Of a DNA stretch of 21,571 nucleotides, positions 15,405 through 21,571 are shown in pieces. Below the pieces are notes generated by a model. That model made no database searches, had not been told where the DNA came from, and saw nothing but the letters and a program-made list of their open reading frames with translations. Within the stretch, counting starts at the first letter, position 1. Every line of letters starts with the position of its first letter. This stretch comes from CAYLNK01 sp964384675 (GTDB lineage: Bacteria > Acidobacteriota > Thermoanaerobaculia > UBA5066). Made by a program: the position numbers and the translations under genes. The DNA lies in assembly GCA_964384675.1 (NCBI GenBank), contig CAYLNK010000084.1:1-21571 (forward strand). The letters run 5' to 3'.

Positions 15405-16466
15405 ATGAGCGATCTCCCGTCCCGAGAGCCCCTGATCGTGCGCGGTCCCGGCGTCGTCGTGGAGGCGGCGGCCGAGGAGCAGCTTCGCCGGGTGGCGATC
15501 TGGGCCGGATGCGTCCGGGCGGTGGGGCTGCCGGACCTGCATCCCGGTCCGGGCGTGCCGGTCGGGGCGGCCTTCGCGTTCGACGGCGTGGTGCGCCCCG
15601 ACCTCGTCGGGAGCGACGCCGGCTGCGGCGTGCGCGTGACGGTGGTGTCCCGCGTCCGGGCCTCGGGAGACGACCTGGAGCGCCGGATCCGGCGGGAGTG
15701 GGAGGAGGACCCCGGCGAGCCCGCGAGCGGCCTCGGGACGATCGGAGGCGGGAATCACTTCGCCGAGGTGTCGCGGGTCGGAGAGATCGTCGACCGCGAG
15801 GAGGCCGCGCGGCTCGGGCTGTCGCGCGGCGCGACCGCCGTGGTCGTCCACTCCGGATCGCGCGGCCTCGGCCGGGCCCTCTCGCTCCGCTGGGCGGGAC
15901 GCGCCCTTCCCGAGGCCGACGCCGGGCCCTACCTCCTCGAGCTGGAGGCCGCCGTCCGGTTCGCGCTCCGGAACCGGACGGTCCTGACGGAGAGGCTGCT
16001 CCGGGCCCTGGGAGCCGCCCGGGCGGGCTCGATCGCGAGCACGTTCGACGTCGTCCACAACACCGTGTCCCGCGAGCCGATCGACGGGCGGCATCTCTTC
16101 GTCCACCGGAAGGGGGCGGCGCCCGCGCCCAGCGGTCTTCCCACGATCGTCCTCGGCACGCGCGGGACACCGAGCTGGATCGTGCTCGGCCTCGGCAGCC
16201 CGGAGCACCTGGCCTCCGTCGCGCACGGGGCCGGACGGCGCCTCGTGCGCTCGGAAGCGGCCGCGCGGCTCCGCCCCCGGTACACGCGGGCCTCGCTCGA
16301 GCGCACCCGCCTCGGCGGCCGCGTGCTCTGCGACGACACCGCCCTGATGTACGAGGAGCACCCGGGCGCGTACAAGCCGGTCGATCCCGTGGTCGACGCC
16401 CTGGTCGCGTCGGGGGCGGCTCGCCGCGTCGCGTCGCTCCACCCCGCCGTCACGGTGAAGCTGTAG
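15405..16466 (+). CDS. rtcB: RNA-splicing ligase RtcB family protein, compact form
   Basis: 353 residues from ATG 15405, preceded by GGGGAGG. RtcB joins 2',3'-cyclic phosphate (via 3'-phosphate) and 5'-hydroxyl RNA ends using GTP and Mn2+. The whole active site can be followed: DLHPGPGVPVG, Asp71 and Cys74 (GSDAGCG), Asn117-His118 (GGGNHF), His149 (VHSGSRGLG), His234 (VHRKGAA), His274 in AHGAGR (the guanylylated His of the family) and a C-terminal VTVKL whose Lys matches the family's final lysine. At 353 residues it is shorter than the usual 400-480, as in the short 'RtcB family' branch. No rtcA, archease or prfH gene lies in the window. It is divergent from the CARF activator, which very likely controls it. 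Confidence 0.93.
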   Translation: MSDLPSREPLIVRGPGVVVEAAAEEQLRRVAIWAGCVRAVGLPDLHPGPGVPVGAAFAFDGVVRPDLVGSDAGCGVRVTVVSRVRASGDDLERRIRREWEEDPGEPASGLGTIGGGNHFAEVSRVGEIVDREEAARLGLSRGATAVVVHSGSRGLGRALSLRWAGRALPEADAGPYLLELEAAVRFALRNRTVLTERLLRALGAARAGSIASTFDVVHNTVSREPIDGRHLFVHRKGAAPAPSGLPTIVLGTRGTPSWIVLGLGSPEHLASVAHGAGRRLVRSEAAARLRPRYTRASLERTRLGGRVLCDDTALMYEEHPGAYKPVDPVVDALVASGAARRVASLHPAVTVKL

Positions 16467-16519
16467 GGCACGTCACGGGAGGCGGCCTCCTTCCGCCCGG
16501 CGAGGCGATCCCGCCCCCC
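16467..16519. terminator. Short convergent gap with a GC hairpin
   Basis: Only 53 bases separate the convergent rtcB and secreted-protein genes. GGAGG-CGG-CCTCC forms a short dyad near 16480-16492, followed by TTCC on the plus strand. It may help end transcription on both sides, but it lacks a T-run and is too short for confidence. Confidence 0.25.
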
Positions 16520-18814
16520 TCAGCGCGTCGCCGTCCAGCTGTAGCCCGGCCCAGAGATCAGGAAGCAGAGAGACGACCCCGTCAGGATCGTGGTCACCTT
16601 GAACGAGCCGGTGGCGCTGCTCGAGCCGAGCGTGCCCGAGAAGGTCATCGAGAACGAGCCGCTGCCCGCCGCCACGCCGAAGCTCCCCGAGAACGCCTTG
16701 TCGACGACGGCGAGCGGCGTGGTCAGTGACCCGGAGAAGCTCCCCGAGACGCGGCACGAGCCGATGGTGACGTCGAGCCCCATCGAGATCGTCTCGAGCT
16801 CGTTGCGGTCGATCGTGAACGAGACCGGCTTGCTCTGGCTGGTCGTGCCGGTCCAGGTGCCGTCGTACGGGCCGGGCGAGTTGCCGAGCTGGCGCACGGT
16901 GACGTCCCGTCCCGCGACGGAGATGGTGGTGGTCCGCTCGAGCGGGCTCGCGTTCTCCCCCACGGTGATCTCCGGCGAGCCGAAGCCGCTCCCCGTTGGG
17001 TTCTTCGAGATGGTGGCCCAGGCCGCGCCGCTCCCGGCGGCCCAGAGGCATCCGGTGGAGGTGCTCACGCTCGCGGTGAGCTTGCCGCCCTTCCATCCGA
17101 ACACCTGGGTCGTCGGCGTCACCGTGTAGACGCAGTCCCGGTCCGGCGACAGGTACGCCCCGTCTCCGCTCCTCGTGTTCGGCTCGGGGCCGTCGTTCAC
17201 GACGCCGTAGACGAGGTACGTGGAGGTCCCCGCGGTCCGGGTGATCTTGGCGTAGCCTTGCCTGACCCCTGAAGCGAGCTCCCGGAGCACGGTGCCGATC
17301 TGGGTCCACTTCTTGGTCGGAAGGACGATCCCCTCCATCGAGCCCGCCGATTGGCCGGTGTCTCCGTCGAAGACCTCGATCTTGTAGGTGTTCGTGGCCG
17401 TGAACTCGTTCGAGGTGACGATCGCGAGGTTGCTCCGGTCGTCGTCGTCCTGCTGGAGGCTGTAGACCCAGGCGTTGCCGTCCAGCATCGAGCCCGCGTA
17501 CGTGGCGAGGTAGAAGAGCCCGTAACGGCCCCCGCCCCCCGGCGCCGACGTGCGCGCCGCGACCAGCCACCCTTCGAGGTCTCCCGACGCTTCCAGGAAG
17601 AGGCCGCCGGCGTACGTGGCGCCCTTCGGCCCGATCCCGGCGACCTTCTGGTCCCGCAGGTACTGGACGAAGTCGGGGATGACGAGCTGCTGCCCGCCGT
17701 CGACCGAGACGGTCGTCGACGCCGTGCTGCCGGTCGCGGTGACCGCGTCGGCCACGAACTGCAGGGTCAGCGACCGCCTGAAGGTCGTGACGTTGGTGAG
17801 GACGAGCTCGGTCGTGAAGGCGCCCGCCTCCACGGCCACCGGGACCGTCCCCCGCGTCTTGCTGCGCCCCGTGCCGTCCGGGATCGGCGCGACGTAGGAG
17901 CCGTCGGAGTTCTTCTGGTCGTTCACGACGCCGTACGCCCAGTACGCGGCCGTGCCCGCGATCCGCTCCACCTTGACGTAGCCGCCGGTGAAGCCGGCAT
18001 CGCCGAGGATGCCGGAGTACTGCTTGAACTCGCCGGGCGTGAGGACGACGTCCGGAAGGACCGTCGCCTTCCCGCCGGCCGTGCCGGGGTAGACGGAGAT
18101 CCGGAGAGTTACGTTGCCTTCGGCGGCGGCGCCCGCGTTCATCACCGCGACGTTGGAGCGGTCCTTGTCGTTCTGTCGGAGCCCGACGATCCACGAGGTC
18201 CCGGTGAGCCCCTGGGCGACGGCCGAATAGGCCAGGCCCGCGCGCCCCTCCGTCACCGGCGTCGTGGTGCGCGCGGTCACGGCCGCGTCGGTCGGGCTCG
18301 AGAGCCCGGTGAACTTCAGGCGCAGCGTCCCGCCGCGGTTCCCGGACTCCGGGATCGGCATGCCGAGCGCGCGAAGGTAGCCGATGGCGTCCGGCACGAT
18401 CCGCTGGCGCCCTGCGCGCACGACGTCGGTGGCGGTGTGGGTGCCCCCTTCGATGGCGGACGTGTAGAGGAGCTCGACGGCCGCGTCGCTGGTCCCCCGG
18501 TTGACGAAGGTGAGCTCGGTCGAGAAGAACGAACCGCCCGCGCCGGCCGACGAGAGGACGATCGGGACGAAGAGCGTTGTCTCCGCCCCGGCGGCGACCA
18601 CCGCGGCGACCGGCGCGGCGACCGGCGCGGCGGCCGGCGACGTCGTGCAGACGACACCCGTCGACGTGTCTCCGGCGGGCGGAGGCGCGTCGACGTGCTG
18701 GAACAGCAGGCGATCGGACTCGATCCGGACGGGGGCCGGTGCCGGCGGATCCTCGCCGGCGAGCGCCCGGGCCGGAAGGAGGAGCACCAGGGCGGACAGG
18801 AGGAGCCGTCGCAT
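16520..18814 (-). CDS. Large secreted protein with two duplicated beta domains, a BACON-like domain and a C-terminal beta domain
   Basis: 764 residues, ATG 18814 with GAGGCGG just upstream, 7 bases after the lipoprotein stop. A signal peptide (RRLLLSALVLLLPARALA) is followed by an Ala-Pro-Val linker near residues 59-76, encoded by short GC-rich repeats. Two related domains of about 230 residues follow. The first has FVPIVLSSAGAGG, DKDRSNVAVMN and GGYVKVERIAGTAAYWAYG. The second repeats this as TVPVAVEAGAF, DDDRSNLAIVT and QGYAKITRTAGTSTYLVYG, and both close with VVND and a GDG/SDG-x-Y-L/V-x-P tag. Next is a BACON-like domain (about 548-645: CVYTVTPTT, GCLWAAGSGAAWATI, TTISVAGRDVTVRQLG), then a beta-rich end from GPYDGTWTG. 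No anchor or enzyme motif is seen; a surface or adhesion role is only a guess. Confidence 0.88.
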   Translation of the reverse strand: MRRLLLSALVLLLPARALAGEDPPAPAPVRIESDRLLFQHVDAPPPAGDTSTGVVCTTSPAAAPVAAPVAAVVAAGAETTLFVPIVLSSAGAGGSFFSTELTFVNRGTSDAAVELLYTSAIEGGTHTATDVVRAGRQRIVPDAIGYLRALGMPIPESGNRGGTLRLKFTGLSSPTDAAVTARTTTPVTEGRAGLAYSAVAQGLTGTSWIVGLRQNDKDRSNVAVMNAGAAAEGNVTLRISVYPGTAGGKATVLPDVVLTPGEFKQYSGILGDAGFTGGYVKVERIAGTAAYWAYGVVNDQKNSDGSYVAPIPDGTGRSKTRGTVPVAVEAGAFTTELVLTNVTTFRRSLTLQFVADAVTATGSTASTTVSVDGGQQLVIPDFVQYLRDQKVAGIGPKGATYAGGLFLEASGDLEGWLVAARTSAPGGGGRYGLFYLATYAGSMLDGNAWVYSLQQDDDDRSNLAIVTSNEFTATNTYKIEVFDGDTGQSAGSMEGIVLPTKKWTQIGTVLRELASGVRQGYAKITRTAGTSTYLVYGVVNDGPEPNTRSGDGAYLSPDRDCVYTVTPTTQVFGWKGGKLTASVSTSTGCLWAAGSGAAWATISKNPTGSGFGSPEITVGENASPLERTTTISVAGRDVTVRQLGNSPGPYDGTWTGTTSQSKPVSFTIDRNELETISMGLDVTIGSCRVSGSFSGSLTTPLAVVDKAFSGSFGVAAGSGSFSMTFSGTLGSSSATGSFKVTTILTGSSLCFLISGPGYSWTATR

Positions 18815-18821
18815 GGCCGCC

Positions 18822-19895
18822 TCAACGCTTCACGTTCGCCTTCGCCGCCTCGAGCCCCTTCTTCTCCTCCGCGGTCAGAGGCGGGGGCTCGCCGTTGGCG
18901 AGGAACGCCACGAGGTGGTCGAGCTTGGAGCGGTACTTCAGGTCGGTCTTCGGGATCCGGGCGGCCAGGTCCTTCTCGCCGAGCTGGTGGAGGGCCTTGA
19001 GCACGTACCAGACCTGCTCGGTGTCGGCGTTGTTCCAGTCACCCACCTTCGTCGTGAGGATCTTCTCGAGGTCGGGCTTCAGGTCCGCGAGCTTCAGCAT
19101 CCCGGCCGCCTCCGCGGCGGCCTGCCGGTAGCGCGGGTCCTTCGAGGTGAGGATCACTCCCTTGAGGTGGGCCGCGGTGCCGGCGTGGTCCTGCCCGAGG
19201 AGCCCGAGCCAGAACGCCGAGCGGCGGTTGGCGTACTCGTTCTTCTCGGCCGCCATCCGCGCGATCAGCGCGTCCAGCTTGGCGGGATCCGCCTTCAGGG
19301 AGAAGGCCGGCGCGAGCGTACCGACGATCGCCTCCCAGGCGGCCTGCGTGTAGATGCGGCTGACCGCCTCGCGCGTCACCTCCTTCATGCTCATGGCCGG
19401 CGTCGTGCTCTCGAACGACGTGACGTCGAAGACGCGGCCCCCGATCTCGCGCCCCTCCGACACCAGGCGTGTCTTCAGGCGTCCGTAGCCGACCGCGTTC
19501 ATCGGCGAGAAGCCGGAGAAGCGGTAGAGGTCGATGCGGAACGCCTCGATCGTGATCTCGAGGGTCGTCGACCCGCCGCTGGTGAGCCCCAGCACCGGGA
19601 GCGCCGCCGCCGCGGCCGATTCGAAGTACGCGGGGACCTCCTCGGGCTTGGCGGCCACGTAGCCGAAGTAGATCCCCTGGCCCTTCTCGCCGCCCGGCCC
19701 CAGGAAGCCGCTGGCGAGGAGCGGCTCGGCGCCGCGTCCGTCCTTGACCGTGATCGCCACCGACCGGCCCGTGGACGCCACGAGCGCGGTGCCCGCCGCC
19801 GGGAGCTGGAGCGGCGAGACGTGGAGCTGCGGCCCCTGGGAGCAGCCCGTCGAGAGGAGAAGGCCCGAAAGGAGAGCGAGCGCTGTTCGTCGCAT
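18822..19895 (-). CDS. Putative lipoprotein with HEAT-like C-terminal half
   Basis: 357 residues. I choose ATG 19895 because GGAGG lies 5 bases upstream and the protein then begins with a lipoprotein signal (RRTALALLSGLLLSTGC, lipid Cys18). A longer frame from 19955 would bury this signal. Residues 20-210 form a mixed domain with DLYRFSGFSPMNAVGYGRLK and SFESTTPAMSMKEVTREAVS; it faintly recalls YajG-type lipoproteins, but no family is assigned. Residues 225-330 look like helical HEAT repeats (YRQAAAEAAGMLKLADLKPDLEKI), and the end is Lys-rich. It lies 7 bases ahead of the large secreted protein and is surely in one operon with it, so it may help place or stabilise that protein in the outer membrane. 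The operon may be under sigma-54 control. Confidence 0.82.
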   Translation of the reverse strand: MRRTALALLSGLLLSTGCSQGPQLHVSPLQLPAAGTALVASTGRSVAITVKDGRGAEPLLASGFLGPGGEKGQGIYFGYVAAKPEEVPAYFESAAAAALPVLGLTSGGSTTLEITIEAFRIDLYRFSGFSPMNAVGYGRLKTRLVSEGREIGGRVFDVTSFESTTPAMSMKEVTREAVSRIYTQAAWEAIVGTLAPAFSLKADPAKLDALIARMAAEKNEYANRRSAFWLGLLGQDHAGTAAHLKGVILTSKDPRYRQAAAEAAGMLKLADLKPDLEKILTTKVGDWNNADTEQVWYVLKALHQLGEKDLAARIPKTDLKYRSKLDHLVAFLANGEPPPLTAEEKKGLEAAKANVKR

Positions 19896-19917
19896 GGTTC
19901 CTCCGCTGCCGCGGAGG

Positions 19918-19933
19918 TTCACGTCCGGTGCCA
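19918..19933 (-). promoter_or_regulatory. Candidate sigma-54 promoter of the lipoprotein operon
   Basis: On the minus strand the sequence reads TGGCAC-CGGAC-GTGAA. The -24 half is a perfect TGGCAC; the -12 half matches TTGCA at three of five bases, with A where the key C should be. Start of transcription would fall near 19907, just ahead of the GGAGG at 19900-19904. A sigma-54 activator gene lies immediately upstream, which supports the reading. The imperfect -12 box keeps the confidence low. Confidence 0.4.
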
Positions 19934-19970
19934 CGGTGGAGCGGCGCCGGCTCAACGACTTACAAGACGT

Positions 19971-20050
19971 ACCGTCGCGCCGGCCGCGACGCCCTCACCG
20001 GGACGGAACGCGCGCCTCCGCCTGGCGGACGAGCCCTCTCACCGTCGCGC
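19971..20050. repeat. Direct repeat and palindrome between activator gene and lipoprotein operon
   Basis: ACCGTCGCGC occurs at 19971-19980 and again at 20041-20050, directly beside the activator stop. Between them TCCGCC-T-GGCGGA (20017-20029) is a perfect dyad. They lie 40-130 bases upstream of the TGGCAC element, the usual range for activator sites; the dyad could instead be the transcription end of the activator gene. Confidence 0.35.
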
Positions 20051-21571
20051 TCAGAGCGACGGGCGTCGCGCGTGACGCGCCAGGAGGCGATGCAACGTGG
20101 CCCGGTGCAGCCCCAGGCTCTTCGCCGCCCGGGTCACGTTCCCGCCCGCGGCCTCCACCGCCTGGCGCGCCAGCTCCGCCTCCTCGTCGAGCACCGACTC
20201 GAGGAGGCGCTCGCGGCGGCGCCGGAGCGACGGCAGATCGCGGGCACGGCCGTCCGGGTCCTTGTCGAGCGGGAGCTGCGCGAGCGCCGCGATCTCGTGG
20301 GGAAGATCCGCGGTGGTCACGACGTCGGAGGCGGCCAGGACGACGATCCGGTGCACCAGGTTCTCGAGCTCCCGCACGTTCCCCGGAAACGGGTGCCGCC
20401 TCAGCGCGGCGAAGACCGCCGGCTGCACCGAGAGGTGTCGTCCGTACAGCGAGCCGAACCTCTCGAAGAACGCCTCCGCAAGCCTCATCACGTCGTCGCC
20501 CCGCTCCCGGAGCGGCGGCACCACGATGGGGATCACGTTGAGACGGTAGTAGAGGGCGTCGTGGAAGCGCCCCTGCGCGACCAGGTCCAGGAGGCCCCGG
20601 CTCGTCGCGGCGACCACCCGCACGTCGACTCTCCGGGTCTCCCGGCCGCCCAGGCGGTCGATCTCGCCCGACTGCAGGAACCGCAGCAGCTTCGCCTGCA
20701 CCGGCGACGGCAGCTCGCTCACCTCGTCCAGGAAGACCGTGCCGCCGTCGGCGCGCTCGAGGCGACCCAGGGTCCGTTCCGTGGCCCCCGTGTAGGCGCC
20801 CCGCTCGTGTCCGAACAGCTCCGACTCGAGGAGGCTGTCGGGGATCGCCGCGCAGTTGACCGCGACGAACGGACGGTCACGCCTCGGCGAGAGCGCGTGC
20901 AGCGCCCGGGCGGCGAGCTCCTTCCCGGTGCCGGTCTCCCCCTCGAGGAGCACGGTGGCGTGCGACGGCGCGACCCGGGCGAGGAGACGCCGCAGCTCCT
21001 GCATCGTGGGGTCCTCACCGAGCAGCTCGACGTCCGGGCCTGCCTCGACCAGGGGCCGGCTGGAGCTGCGGAAGGCCCACGGCAGGAGGCGCGCGGCGCG
21101 CAGGAGCTCGACGACGAGCCGGGAGGCGGTCACGGCGACCGCGGCGTCGGCGTCGGAGAACGCGCCGGCGAGCGCGTCGTTCTCCAGGTAGACCACGCCG
21201 AGGGCGCGCCCGTCCGACAACAGCGGTACCGCCAGGACCGAGCGCAGGCCGTGCCCGCGGACGCTGGTCTCGTCCTTCAGGTCGCTCGTCGCCGCATCGT
21301 CCAGGCGCACGGGCACGAGCGTCCGGAGCGCCTCGGCCACGATCGTCCGGCTGGGATCGTAGGCGGCCAGCGAGAGGTCGTGTCCGGGGTACGACCGTGT
21401 CGCCACCACCTCCGCCACGCGGCGGTTCGGCTCGGCCAGGAGGAAGAAGCCCCGGGGCGCGCCCATCGCATGCATCAGCGCGGTGACCAGCGCGTCCGCC
21501 GTCTCCGGGAGCCGGGGCGGGCACGCCGAAAGGACGGCGGCGACGACCTCGGCGAGCCGGTCGCGCGCCGC
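20051..21571 (-). CDS. GAF-domain sigma-54-dependent activator, 5' end beyond window
   Basis: The frame enters from the right edge without a start; 506 residues are seen. An ATG at 21475 would cut the first helix of the GAF domain (ARDRLAEVVAAVLSACPP lies upstream in frame), so the gene begins outside. The visible order is GAF (to about 21080; APRGFFLLAEPNRR, SVLAVPLLSDGRALGVVYLE), an AAA+ sigma-54 domain with Walker A GETGTGKE, GAYTGA, Walker B GGTVFLDEVSEL and HPFPGNVRELENLV, and a Fis-type helix-turn-helix (NVTRAAKSLGLHRATLHRLL). A kinase, FHA or TPR domain often precedes such GAF units, and may lie outside. GAF would sense a small ligand. The nearest likely target is the lipoprotein operon 155 bases downstream on the same strand. 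Confidence 0.9.
   Translation of the reverse strand, partial: AARDRLAEVVAAVLSACPPRLPETADALVTALMHAMGAPRGFFLLAEPNRRVAEVVATRSYPGHDLSLAAYDPSRTIVAEALRTLVPVRLDDAATSDLKDETSVRGHGLRSVLAVPLLSDGRALGVVYLENDALAGAFSDADAAVAVTASRLVVELLRAARLLPWAFRSSSRPLVEAGPDVELLGEDPTMQELRRLLARVAPSHATVLLEGETGTGKELAARALHALSPRRDRPFVAVNCAAIPDSLLESELFGHERGAYTGATERTLGRLERADGGTVFLDEVSELPSPVQAKLLRFLQSGEIDRLGGRETRRVDVRVVAATSRGLLDLVAQGRFHDALYYRLNVIPIVVPPLRERGDDVMRLAEAFFERFGSLYGRHLSVQPAVFAALRRHPFPGNVRELENLVHRIVVLAASDVVTTADLPHEIAALAQLPLDKDPDGRARDLPSLRRRRERLLESVLDEEAELARQAVEAAGGNVTRAAKSLGLHRATLHRLLARHARRPSL

Noticed and set aside
17351..19000. A 549-codon plus-strand frame, and similar frames at 15278-16729 and 18501-20075
   Set aside because: They are complements or frame-shifted shadows of the secreted protein, rtcB and lipoprotein genes, with Arg/Pro-rich composition and no motif.
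21015..21524. A 169-codon minus-strand frame at the right edge
   Set aside because: It is a different frame of the same strand over the GAF domain of the activator, which reads through coherently in its own frame.

Overview
The window is a very GC-rich (about 70% by eye), densely coded bacterial segment. GTG and TTG starts are frequent, and long false open frames run opposite the real genes. No rRNA, tRNA, insertion sequence or CRISPR array was seen. The gene mix fits an Acidobacteriota (Thermoanaerobaculia-like) or Myxococcota genome: sigma-54 activators, multi-PAS hybrid kinases, a GAF-cyclase, an RtcR/RtcB pair, and secreted proteins with duplicated beta domains. This assignment is an inference from style, not a phylogenetic result.

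Layout. 1-2550 (minus): a heavy-metal RND efflux locus, with a small Cys-rich secreted protein, then a TolC/CusC-like outer-membrane factor, then a CusB/CzcB-like adaptor that runs off the left edge. The pump gene presumably lies outside. 2587-3732 (minus): a secreted PQQ-type beta-propeller whose frame is broken by one in-frame TGA just after the signal peptide. A hairpin with a GGUC loop follows the TGA at selenocysteine-insertion (SECIS)-like spacing. 3764-4315 (plus): a divergent secreted beta-barrel-like protein. 4363-8049 (plus): a 1228-residue soluble hybrid histidine kinase. 8042-8747 (plus): an overlapping two-gene nucleotidyltransferase module that resembles a toxin-antitoxin pair. 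8846-10576 (minus): a GAF-class III cyclase with a PilZ-like tail. 10673-13800 (plus): a membrane-bound hybrid kinase overlapping a multi-span membrane protein by four bases. 13807-15297 (minus) and 15405-16466 (plus): an RtcR-like CARF/sigma-54 activator divergent from a compact RtcB RNA ligase, with palindromes between them. 16520-19895 (minus): a two-gene operon for a lipoprotein and a large secreted protein. 20051-21571 (minus): a GAF/sigma-54 activator cut by the right edge.

How the parts may work together. Most of the window is signal reception and output. Two hybrid kinases carry their own receivers, but no dedicated DNA-binding response regulator is visible. The CARF activator and rtcB form a self-contained RNA-repair unit. 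In it, an RNA-derived ligand would release the activator to switch on rtcB from the palindrome-containing intergenic region. The right-hand activator lies just upstream of the lipoprotein operon, which has a TGGCAC element where a sigma-54 promoter would be expected, so it may control that operon.

The strongest items for a second look are the interrupted beta-propeller with its SECIS-like hairpin, and the CARF-activator/rtcB pair with its operator-like palindromes.
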